A stretch of 64,000 nucleotides of DNA from UKL13-3 sp044353855 (GTDB lineage Bacteria > Bacteroidota > Bacteroidia > UKL13-3). Both the position numbers and the translations under genes were made by a program. The stretch is taken from contig JBILBF010000002.1 of NCBI GenBank assembly GCA_044353855.1, positions 310,001 to 374,000 on the forward strand, written 5' to 3'. Shown in pieces: positions 45,291 to 53,186 of the stretch (position 1 is the stretch's first letter; every line of letters starts with the position of its first letter). A model generated the notes under the pieces. That model was not told where the DNA came from, did no database searches, and saw only the letters and a program-made list of their open reading frames with translations.

Positions 45291-46223
45291 ATGTCTATTT
45301 TCCATATTCGTCATACCACAACTTATACCTATGCTAGTGCTGCAAGCTATAGTGCAAATCAAATTATTTTATATCCAATCATAGATGAAACTCAAACCCC
45401 CATTAATCAGCAAATTGATATTACTGAAAATCCAATTGTAGCTAAACATACTGATTATTTTGGAAACAGTGTTGGTACTTTTACCCTCATTGAACCGCAC
45501 ACTCAATTAATTATAGATTCCACTTTAACCATTGAAACTAAACCTAGACCTAAACCTATTATTTACCAAAGTACACAAGAACAATGGCAAGAATTGTATG
45601 CTAAAGTTGTGCATTTACCTTATGCTGATTTTTTAAAAATTGAACATTTTAAGAGTAGAAATGAGTTGCAACAATTGATTGACTCACGGAACCCAACAAA
45701 ATATAACCCGTACCAAGTAGCTGCTTTTTTTTGCAAACAAGTATTTGAACAATGTACTTATATAAAAGGTGTGACTACAGTTGAAACAACACTAGATGAA
45801 ATATGGCAATCCAAACAAGGAGTTTGTCAAGATTTTGCACATTTGATGTTGGCATTATTACGATTGGTTAATATCCCAGCTCGTTATGTAAGTGGCTATA
45901 TTTGTCCAAATAATAATGGAATGAGAGGAGATGGAGCCACACATGCTTGGGTTGAAGCATATTTACCTTTTTATGGATGGCTAGGTTTTGATCCAACCAA
46001 TAATTGTATAGCCAATGAAAAACATGTAAAGCTTGCAGTTGGTCGAAATTTCAGTGATTGTTCGCCCATAAAAGGAACATACAGGGGCGGACGAGAACAT
46101 ATATTAGAAGTACAAGTAAGTGTTCAATATACTGATGAAATTCAACAAAAGCAACCTATTGAACTGATTTACCTGAGCGAAATAAAAACAGCGTTGCAGC
46201 AGCAAAATCAACAAAACCAATAA
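45291..46223 (+). CDS. Transglutaminase-family protein (COG1305)
   Basis: A 310-residue cytosolic papain-fold transglutaminase-like protein. An N-terminal beta domain ('FHIRHTTTYTYASAASYSAN') precedes the core, with catalytic Cys in 'KQGVCQDFAHLMLALL', His in 'GDGATHAWVEAYLPFYGW' and Asp in 'FDPTNNCIANEKHVKLAVG'. It could be a peptidase or amide-forming partner of the ATP-grasp protein upstream. It closes the trio; 38 bases on, a convergent gene ends. Confidence 0.93.
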   Translation: MSIFHIRHTTTYTYASAASYSANQIILYPIIDETQTPINQQIDITENPIVAKHTDYFGNSVGTFTLIEPHTQLIIDSTLTIETKPRPKPIIYQSTQEQWQELYAKVVHLPYADFLKIEHFKSRNELQQLIDSRNPTKYNPYQVAAFFCKQVFEQCTYIKGVTTVETTLDEIWQSKQGVCQDFAHLMLALLRLVNIPARYVSGYICPNNNGMRGDGATHAWVEAYLPFYGWLGFDPTNNCIANEKHVKLAVGRNFSDCSPIKGTYRGGREHILEVQVSVQYTDEIQQKQPIELIYLSEIKTALQQQNQQNQ

Positions 46224-46261
46224 TAGTCAACGTATCTAATAAGACTATTGTTCACTATTTT

Positions 46262-47689
46262 TTATTTACCTCTTCCTTGCAAAATAATTTTTACCGTATA
46301 AATTAAAATACGCACATCAACAGCGAGCGATATATTTTCGATATATAAAATATCAAATTTTAACCGTTCAACCATTTCATCTACATTTTCGGCATAGCCA
46401 TATTTTACTTGGCCCCAAGATGTTATTCCAGGCCTTACTCGTTGTAATTGTTTATAATGAGGTGCAATTTTTATGATTTGATCAATAAAATACTTGCGTT
46501 CAGGTCGAGGACCAACCAAACTCATATCACCAAGCAAAACATTGTAAAATTGTGGCAATTCATCCATTCTATATTTGCGTAGTATTTTACCAATAGCTGT
46601 TACTCTTTTATCATCTTGTTTGGCTAAAGCAGGTCCATCTTCTTCAGCATTAACATACATACTCCTAAATTTATAAATAAAAAATGGTTTGCCATGAAGT
46701 CCAATTCGAATTTGCTTAAAAAATATGGGACCTGGTGACGAGAGTTTAACACCCACCATTAATAATAAATAGATTGGAGCACAAATAAGAAGTACTGTAA
46801 GAGCAATCAATATATCACTCATTCGTTTAACTATGTTTTGCCATAAGGGTAATATATTGGGTTTGATTTCAATAAGCGCAGTACCCATAATATTCTGCAT
46901 TTTTACTGAACCAGAAATCATATCATAAATATCAGGAATGATTTTAAGAACCACATTTTCTCCTTCCAAAACATTGTTTACCCTTATAATATCTGAATGA
47001 TTAGTGCTTTCTATTGCTAATATAACTTCACTAATTTGGTATTTTTCGATGATTTGAGGCAATTCCTCGTATGTACCGAGTTGTTCCAATTTGCCTGATA
47101 GAACACCGGCATCAGTATTAATATTTACAAACCCTTTCAGTAAATAACCTTGAATGAATTTTTCAGAAACTATTTCTTCAACTAAACTTAGCCCCTTTTG
47201 ATTATTGCCAATAATAATGGTATTGAATCCTATTTTTTTAGCTATCAATAATGATTTGATATAAGATGCTGTTGCCAACCTGAAAAACACAGTAAAACCA
47301 TAATGTAAGGCAAACAAAGTGATTAGAGAATAATAATAATCTTTGTACCCTGTTACTTTATCATCTAGTAACAACAAGAAAAATAAAACCAATACACCAA
47401 TTGAAATGAGTGTAAACGAATGTGTAATTATTTTTAAACGAGAACGCCTCCATACATCTGCATAATTTCCAGCTAAGTAGTATAAAAGTAGCCAATAAAA
47501 TGGGACATATAACAAACCTATAAATAAATTTTGATCTGCTGAAACAGGAATTTCATATCCAGATAATTTTTCAATATCAATAAATACTTTACGGTATAAA
47601 AAAAAACCAAACCAAGCCATCGAAGCAGCTATATAATCTAGCAATACTACTATGTACGTATGTATTTTTTTTCGCTGTTTAAGTTTCAT
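46262..47689 (-). CDS. Undecaprenyl-phosphate sugar phosphotransferase (WcaJ/WbaP type)
   Basis: Starts a lipid-linked glycan by moving a sugar-1-phosphate onto undecaprenyl phosphate. The 475-residue protein has about four N-terminal membrane helices, a CoA-binding-like central domain (residues about 150-270, 'NTIIIGNNQKGLSLVEEIV') and the C-terminal catalytic domain: 'MSDILIALTVLLICAPIYLL', 'SPGPIFFKQIRIGLHGKPF', 'KFRSMYVNAE', 'RKYRMDELPQFYNVL', 'GPRPERKYF'. It directly follows the lipoprotein gene at 47690, suggesting surface polysaccharide synthesis. Confidence 0.93.
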   Translation of the reverse strand: MKLKQRKKIHTYIVVLLDYIAASMAWFGFFLYRKVFIDIEKLSGYEIPVSADQNLFIGLLYVPFYWLLLYYLAGNYADVWRRSRLKIITHSFTLISIGVLVLFFLLLLDDKVTGYKDYYYSLITLFALHYGFTVFFRLATASYIKSLLIAKKIGFNTIIIGNNQKGLSLVEEIVSEKFIQGYLLKGFVNINTDAGVLSGKLEQLGTYEELPQIIEKYQISEVILAIESTNHSDIIRVNNVLEGENVVLKIIPDIYDMISGSVKMQNIMGTALIEIKPNILPLWQNIVKRMSDILIALTVLLICAPIYLLLMVGVKLSSPGPIFFKQIRIGLHGKPFFIYKFRSMYVNAEEDGPALAKQDDKRVTAIGKILRKYRMDELPQFYNVLLGDMSLVGPRPERKYFIDQIIKIAPHYKQLQRVRPGITSWGQVKYGYAENVDEMVERLKFDILYIENISLAVDVRILIYTVKIILQGRGK

Positions 47690-48565
47690 TTAAAGCGTTA
47701 CTAATTTTACATTATCAATATAAATAGCTGCAGGAATTTGATCAAAATTATTTAATCTTATATATATTTTATATACTGTTCCTGCATCAAACTGTCGTAT
47801 TTCATCTGTTAAATTGATATACAGTTTACGCCAATCACCTTTGGTTTCAAATGTATAAATAACGGGTCTTACGCCTACATTGCCAGCAATTGTTTGAAAA
47901 TAATAACCTATATCAAGTGCTACATTACTTTTATAATCAATTTCGAGGTAAACGGGGGCATATTCATTTGTGAGTTCAATATCTCCAGTTGTTAACTCAA
48001 TTAACGTATTGTCTGGAGCGAATTCTATCTTTCCACATTTATTAAACCTTCGCCAAGCTCTTTCATCATCAACCAACACAATCGTGTCTCCCATTTTTTT
48101 ATATTTAGGGTTGAATGTAAAAACTCTCGTTAACCTATCATAGTCTTCAATAAACTTAAATATGGTACCTGGCAAATAACGAAAAACAGGTTTAATCGTA
48201 TCAATCATACTTGGTTGTAAATTTCTGATTTCTGAATAGGTAACAACCAAAGGATAAGGAACTCTTTCATTATCTTGTCCGCTGCGAGAAATGCCTGCAT
48301 CCACTCTTAACTCAGTTGGGCCGTGTTGTTGAATAGGTAAAAGTGATGGTAACCCAACTGCACCTATGGCAATTCCTGCATTCGAAATCCACATATCATT
48401 AAAACCTTCCGAATTAGCCCCCTGCGTTAAACTATCTGTCATAAACGAATAAGAAGTGATAGAAACATATCCAGGAACTATTATAGAATCTTGGCCAATC
48501 ATTTCGCAAGAAGTGAAAGCAATACAATTAATTACTATTAAAACCCTAGAAAAAAAAACGGTCAT
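47690..48565 (-). CDS. Lipoprotein of unknown function, polysaccharide cluster
   Basis: A ~291-residue lipoprotein. I start at ATG 48565, giving a hydrophobic signal and lipobox 'IAFTSC'. The mature part is beta-rich with 'GPTELRVDAGISRSGQDNER', 'IDTIKPVFRYLPGT' and a C-terminal jelly-roll-like module ('VYLEIDYKSNVALDIGYYF', 'YIRLNNFDQIPAAIYIDNVKLV') that resembles carbohydrate-binding folds. No family is recognised with certainty. It abuts the sugar phosphotransferase gene (no gap) and follows a Gfo/Idh/MocA gene. Confidence 0.7.
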   Translation of the reverse strand: MTVFFSRVLIVINCIAFTSCEMIGQDSIIVPGYVSITSYSFMTDSLTQGANSEGFNDMWISNAGIAIGAVGLPSLLPIQQHGPTELRVDAGISRSGQDNERVPYPLVVTYSEIRNLQPSMIDTIKPVFRYLPGTIFKFIEDYDRLTRVFTFNPKYKKMGDTIVLVDDERAWRRFNKCGKIEFAPDNTLIELTTGDIELTNEYAPVYLEIDYKSNVALDIGYYFQTIAGNVGVRPVIYTFETKGDWRKLYINLTDEIRQFDAGTVYKIYIRLNNFDQIPAAIYIDNVKLVTL

Positions 48566-48601
48566 ATACCACAAATGTATGGATTACCAATCATAAACGT
48601 A

Positions 48602-49540
48602 TTATGCATCAAACAAAGTACTTGGATGCAATTTTTCAATAATTTGGTGGGCAATACGCAACGATTGATAAGACTGATACGTATCTTGGGTAATACGATT
48701 GCGGCTCAATATAGCTTGTGCAAAATCTTCGAGTTCTAGTTTTACAACATCCTCAATTTTACTACGGCTTTGGTTTACTGCCACTTCTTTGTATTCACCG
48801 GCTTCTGTTTTTACAAGCTTTACCAAATCAAATTTCTCTAAATCCAAGGTAATACACTCGTTTTTTTGGTACACTTTTATAGAGTCGCTATGTGCTTTTT
48901 CGAAATTTCCACAATTAATATTGGCAATACAGCCATTTTCAAATTCAATACGCACATTGATAAAATCGGCATACTCATTAAACACTTTTGAGGCATTGGA
49001 AACTACTTTGCGTATGTTACTACCTACAATAGATATGAGCAAATCAACATCCAACAACACCATTCCGAAAATGATAGAATCGTTGGAGATACTGAGCACT
49101 TTATTTTTAAATCGATTGCACTCTATATAAGTTGGTTTTTTGACCAAACGTCTCAAAGCCTTAATTTCAGGATGGAACTTTTCTTCGTGTAAAATTTTAA
49201 GGCTTACATTGGCCTCAATGGCTAAATCGTTTAATTGTTTGGCTTCCCTTATATCTTCACTCAATAAGCCATTTAATAAAACATGCACTGATTGCATAAT
49301 AGATTGAGAAGCATATTTAAAATGTGTTCCAACTGGCGAAACTATATCTACTGCATCTACCAACTGAAGCAACTCGGGCAATGATGAAAAATAGTTGAGT
49401 CCAAAATCAACTGACATGGATTGGGCATTATCCGAATCGTGATCAAATAAACCCACAATCTCAAAATCGGAAATAAGTTTAAGCTGGGCTATATGCCGTT
49501 TGCTTAACTCATTTGCACCTACTATTCCTATTTTGATCAT
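48602..49540 (-). CDS. Gfo/Idh/MocA-family oxidoreductase
   Basis: A 312-residue NAD(P)-dependent dehydrogenase acting on sugars or related polyols. The Rossmann fold starts 'IKIGIVGANELSKRHIAQL'; 'VDAVDIVSPVGTHFKYA' matches the family's cofactor region, and a second domain has 'RIEFENGCIANINCGNF'. The usual catalytic EKP motif near residue 95 is replaced by a segment reading 'NGLLSEDIREA', so activity is uncertain. It heads the lipoprotein-phosphotransferase genes on the minus strand. Confidence 0.82.
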   Translation of the reverse strand: MIKIGIVGANELSKRHIAQLKLISDFEIVGLFDHDSDNAQSMSVDFGLNYFSSLPELLQLVDAVDIVSPVGTHFKYASQSIMQSVHVLLNGLLSEDIREAKQLNDLAIEANVSLKILHEEKFHPEIKALRRLVKKPTYIECNRFKNKVLSISNDSIIFGMVLLDVDLLISIVGSNIRKVVSNASKVFNEYADFINVRIEFENGCIANINCGNFEKAHSDSIKVYQKNECITLDLEKFDLVKLVKTEAGEYKEVAVNQSRSKIEDVVKLELEDFAQAILSRNRITQDTYQSYQSLRIAHQIIEKLHPSTLFDA

Positions 49541-49570
49541 TTTGATGAATCAAAAATGAATGCTTTTAAG

Positions 49571-49637
49571 GGGAATAGCATTCCCAGTTATACACTATTA
49601 TAGATGAGTATACTTAGCAAAAAACTAAAAAGTATAC
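49571..49637. repeat. Two inverted repeats between divergent genes
   Basis: GGGAAT (49571-49576) pairs with ATTCCC (49580-49585) around a three-base loop. Further on, GTATACTT (49608-49615) pairs with AAGTATAC (49630-49637) around 14 A-rich bases; the second pair extends by ATGA/TCAT with a bulge. They lie between the divergent oxidoreductase and pcm genes and could be operator sites or RNA hairpins. Confidence 0.55.
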
Positions 49638-49715
49638 ACCTCATAGTACTATTTTAACTATCTGTTTACAACTGTCATTTATTTAAGCTGGTTTTGGGAG
49701 TTACTTGCAGCTTAT

Positions 49716-50366
49716 ATGGTAGATGACTATAAACACAAAGGTGCACGCAAAAAATTGGTAGAATTACTAGCAAGCAAAGGCATTACAGATGCCCGTGTGC
49801 TTTCGGCCATACTCACTATTCCCCGTCATTATTTTTTCCCGAAAACATTTCATTCACATGCATACGAAGACAAAGCGTTTCCGATTGGTGAAGGACAAAC
49901 GATATCACAACCATATACTGTAGCCTATCAAACCCAAGTATTGCATGTTACCAAAGGCGATAAAATATTGGAAATTGGAACAGGAAGTGGATACCAAGCT
50001 GCTATATTATTACAAATGGGTGCAATATTATTTAGTGTTGAACGGCACAAATCGTTATCAATTAAAGCTGCAGTATTATTAGAAAAGCTAGGCTATAAAC
50101 CCACCCTTAAATGTGGCGATGGCACGAATGGCTGGATTGAAAAGGCACCATTTGACAAAATTATTGTAACTGCAGGAGCTCCAGTTGTGCCGCAAACATT
50201 GGTTGCTCAATTAGCAATTGGAGGTATTATGGTCATTCCGGTTGGGGATGATAAAAAGCAAAAAATGCTGAGCATTATTAAAACAGCAACCAATAAAACA
50301 GAAACCATAGAACTTGATTATTTTGCTTTTGTACCCCTTATTGGTGAAAAGGGTTGGAAGAAATAA
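49716..50366 (+). CDS. pcm: Protein-L-isoaspartate O-methyltransferase
   Basis: Repairs isoaspartyl residues in damaged proteins using S-adenosylmethionine. The 216-residue protein has 'GEGQTISQPYTVAYQTQVL' (substrate and Ser-x-Pro loop), the SAM site 'KILEIGTGSGYQAAILLQMG', 'CGDGTNGWIEKAPFDKIIV' and 'LVAQLAIGGIMVIPVGD'. Length is typical. The 3' end converges on a beta-barrel gene 27 bases away. Confidence 0.96.
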   Translation: MVDDYKHKGARKKLVELLASKGITDARVLSAILTIPRHYFFPKTFHSHAYEDKAFPIGEGQTISQPYTVAYQTQVLHVTKGDKILEIGTGSGYQAAILLQMGAILFSVERHKSLSIKAAVLLEKLGYKPTLKCGDGTNGWIEKAPFDKIIVTAGAPVVPQTLVAQLAIGGIMVIPVGDDKKQKMLSIIKTATNKTETIELDYFAFVPLIGEKGWKK

Positions 50367-50393
50367 CTTTTCAACTAACACCTCTGAACGCTA

Positions 50394-50915
50394 CTATTTG
50401 CCCGTACTAAAATTTCGGCCTAAACTAAAACCTATCCAACTCACAAATCCGCCATTGCGGATAAAGGGTGTCCATGTTGCGCGAAAACAGGCTTTGTTAG
50501 TTTCTACAACTCTAAACCCGAATACTGCAGTGGGAACAATTTCCCTTTCAGTTGTGCCTTTAGCTAATAAGGTAAATCCAACTCCAAGTTCTAACTTTTC
50601 TTTATTAGGGCCATACAAAACCGAAGTATGAAATGGAGCCATCAAGGTCCCTCCATCCAATGAAATTTTATTTAACAACGTATAATTACCGGGATTGTAT
50701 CCCAAACCTATTCTACCAACCCAACCCCAACGTTCGGTTTTGATTAAAATCTTTTCGTAATTGGCGCTGTAAAATAATGCCGAACCTCCCAGCTCTAAAT
50801 ACCAATTATTTAATCCTGTTGGTTCTTTATATTGTTTTTCTTGAGCATGTGCTTGTATAAATAAAACACCAAAAAATAATGTGTATGCTGTATGTTTGAG
50901 TCTATTTCTGATCAT
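50394..50915 (-). CDS. Small predicted beta-barrel outer-membrane protein
   Basis: A 173-residue exported protein with a signal ('LFFGVLFIQAHAQ') and alternating amphipathic strands: 'NWYLELGGSALFYSANYEK', 'WVGRIGLGYNPGNY', 'LELGVGFTLLAKG', 'FVSWIGFSLGRNF'. The pattern and terminal aromatic strand suggest an eight-stranded barrel, but this is inference. Convergent with pcm, divergent from the membrane protein at 50920. Confidence 0.7.
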   Translation of the reverse strand: MIRNRLKHTAYTLFFGVLFIQAHAQEKQYKEPTGLNNWYLELGGSALFYSANYEKILIKTERWGWVGRIGLGYNPGNYTLLNKISLDGGTLMAPFHTSVLYGPNKEKLELGVGFTLLAKGTTEREIVPTAVFGFRVVETNKACFRATWTPFIRNGGFVSWIGFSLGRNFSTGK

Positions 50916-50919
50916 TCTT

Positions 50920-51762
50920 GTGTTTAAAAACCTCTTACAATATTATCAATTTTTTTGCAACCTCAGCCTTGATGTGGTTTTAGGAGTGGTTTGTTGTATG
51001 CTTCCTTTGCCCATTTTATTTAATTGCCACATGAATTTAGGATGGTATTTAGGGCTGCCAACTGCTACTTGGTTAGTATATTTAGCCGATCATGTAATTG
51101 ATACCAAACGTAATCCAGAGTTAGAATCGGATAGACATTTATTTGTACGAAGGTACCAACATCATATATATATTTTAATGGCATTATTGCTTTGTTTGTG
51201 TGGTTATTTGGCTTATACCTTTTATACGGTAGTGTTATTTTTAACTGCATTTACACTTATTTTATTTTGTGTGGTTTACTTTATTCTCACTTCTATCAAA
51301 AATGAACACTTCCACTATTTTTACAATAAAGAGTTATTGGTAGCTACCATTTATGCAACTGCTTTATACCTTGCTATAGGCTTAAGTCAACTAGGATTTG
51401 GTATTTGGTTGCTTTTTTACGCTGCTCTGTTGCTAATAACGTACCTCAACTTATTAATGATTTCGATTATTGAATTACCGGAGGATGTGGCTCATCATCA
51501 GTTTTCATGGGTAGTTATTATTGGAAGAAAACGAGCAACGATGTTGTTTACCATCTTAACTTCCATCACTATTTTGTTTTGTATTGCACTCGCCATGTTA
51601 TGCAACGGAAATTTAAGAGGATTAGCATTTACATACGCCCTAATGGTATTGGCACATTGGTTTATATTTAGGTATGCAAACCGATTAACAACAAATGAGT
51701 ATTACCGCAAATGGAGTGAGATTGTGTTTTGGTTGCCTGGAGTTTTGTGTTTGGTAATATAA
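50920..51762 (+). CDS. UbiA-like polytopic membrane protein
   Basis: About 280 residues with eight to nine hydrophobic segments. 'VYLADHVIDTKRNPELESDR' resembles the first Asp-rich motif of UbiA prenyltransferases, and 'MISIIELPEDVAHH' could be the second, degenerate one. Whether it is an active prenyltransferase is uncertain. The GTG at 50920 gives a start clear of the divergent gene; an alternative GTG at 50881 would overlap it. Confidence 0.6.
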   Translation: MFKNLLQYYQFFCNLSLDVVLGVVCCMLPLPILFNCHMNLGWYLGLPTATWLVYLADHVIDTKRNPELESDRHLFVRRYQHHIYILMALLLCLCGYLAYTFYTVVLFLTAFTLILFCVVYFILTSIKNEHFHYFYNKELLVATIYATALYLAIGLSQLGFGIWLLFYAALLLITYLNLLMISIIELPEDVAHHQFSWVVIIGRKRATMLFTILTSITILFCIALAMLCNGNLRGLAFTYALMVLAHWFIFRYANRLTTNEYYRKWSEIVFWLPGVLCLVI

Positions 51763-51827
51763 CTTAAAGAAAGTCTATACCTCATTTTAAGATAAATACC
51801 TATTGATAAAAAAAAGTAACATAATTC

Positions 51828-53150
51828 TTATTCTATTTTCCCAATCCAATTCGCAATATCATCTATCACTTCTTTGTTTACGTTTTTGGTTTCCTCATAT
51901 TCTCTTGGACTAGGTTTCCCTACTCCATCTATACATAAATGGTTGGCATTGGGATAACTTATAAATTGAGCATTGTGTTGGTTAAGTGTTTGTTTCCACA
52001 AATTAAAATCAGTCATCAATACTTGGTAATCACGCTCGCCCTGCAATACCAAAAACGGACGTTTTACGCTGCTTGCAACCTTTAATTGATTGTACGTATT
52101 TAAACTTAACCAATAATAGGCACTTAAATTTAATGCAAGCAAATCGGCAGGTGTATGTTTATCCAAAGTTGCGTCACCCGAAAATTTTATTTTTTGCACC
52201 AACAATTCCAACTCCAAACTATCATTATCTGTTTTAAGGTTATCTTTACTAAGATACCTAACTTGTTCAACCAACAATTCAGCTAAACTTCGGGCAGGTA
52301 CTGCCATCAGAATGACTCCTTTTACTTTGGGAGCACGTTTGGCTATTTGGGGAGCCATCATTCCACCAAGGCTATGGCCTAATAAAAAGATTCTAGAATT
52401 ATCTATCAATTTATTTTTAGCAATGGTATGAATTGCAGAAACTGCATCATCGGTAACTTCATCGGTTACGCCAAATAATTTTCCGTTTTTTTCTTCACTA
52501 GCAATTTTTTGTCCATGTGTAAATGTTCGTTTATCATACCTAAAAACTGCAATACCTTTTGATGCAAGTCCCCAAGCAATATCTCTAAATATTTTATTTC
52601 CATTCAAGGTTTCATCTCTATCATTTGGGCCCGAACCATGCACTAAAATAACTACAGCACATGGTACAGATCCGTTGGGCAAGGTTAGTGTGCCTTGTAA
52701 TGGATATTGTTTATCGCCAAAAGAAATTTTACGTTCGGTAAATTTATCAAGATTTGCATAGGTAGGAATAATGCTTTCGTGCTTGGCTGGTAAATTATAA
52801 AAGCCTGAAATTTTGTGTTTGGTTGTATCAACACTAACACTCATCCTAAACGATTTTTTAGTACAACTTGCCTCTACAATGTAGATGGCTTGTTCTTTTT
52901 TTAATTTAGGTTCGAATAAAGTCAGTTGTGACAATTCGCCACATCTTGCATAAATGGAATTCCAAATCATTTCCAGTTGTGCATCATTGACCATCCTATT
53001 AATGGTATCATCCAACAATAAATAGGCGCTATCAAATTTTTCGGATTGCAACTGTGTAATAAACTTACGGGCAATTTCTTTGGAAGTGGATTGAGCTTGT
53101 ATCGATGAATACGAACATATATACAGCAACAACAATATTTTGAGTTTCAT
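51828..53150 (-). CDS. Secreted alpha/beta hydrolase with DUF3887-like N-terminal domain
   Basis: A 440-residue exported protein with a signal ('LLLLYICSYSSIQAQS'). Residues about 22-125 resemble DUF3887, a small domain found before such hydrolases. The hydrolase core has 'VILVHGSGPNDRDET' (oxyanion region), nucleophile 'LLGHSLGGMMAPQIAKRA', Asp in 'LVLQGERDYQVLMTDF' and His in 'YPNANHLCIDGVG'. It may be a serine esterase or peptidase; substrate unknown. Confidence 0.87.
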   Translation of the reverse strand: MKLKILLLLYICSYSSIQAQSTSKEIARKFITQLQSEKFDSAYLLLDDTINRMVNDAQLEMIWNSIYARCGELSQLTLFEPKLKKEQAIYIVEASCTKKSFRMSVSVDTTKHKISGFYNLPAKHESIIPTYANLDKFTERKISFGDKQYPLQGTLTLPNGSVPCAVVILVHGSGPNDRDETLNGNKIFRDIAWGLASKGIAVFRYDKRTFTHGQKIASEEKNGKLFGVTDEVTDDAVSAIHTIAKNKLIDNSRIFLLGHSLGGMMAPQIAKRAPKVKGVILMAVPARSLAELLVEQVRYLSKDNLKTDNDSLELELLVQKIKFSGDATLDKHTPADLLALNLSAYYWLSLNTYNQLKVASSVKRPFLVLQGERDYQVLMTDFNLWKQTLNQHNAQFISYPNANHLCIDGVGKPSPREYEETKNVNKEVIDDIANWIGKIE

Positions 53151-53186
53151 TGTAATATAGATATTAAAAATAGTAGGGGAATTTAT

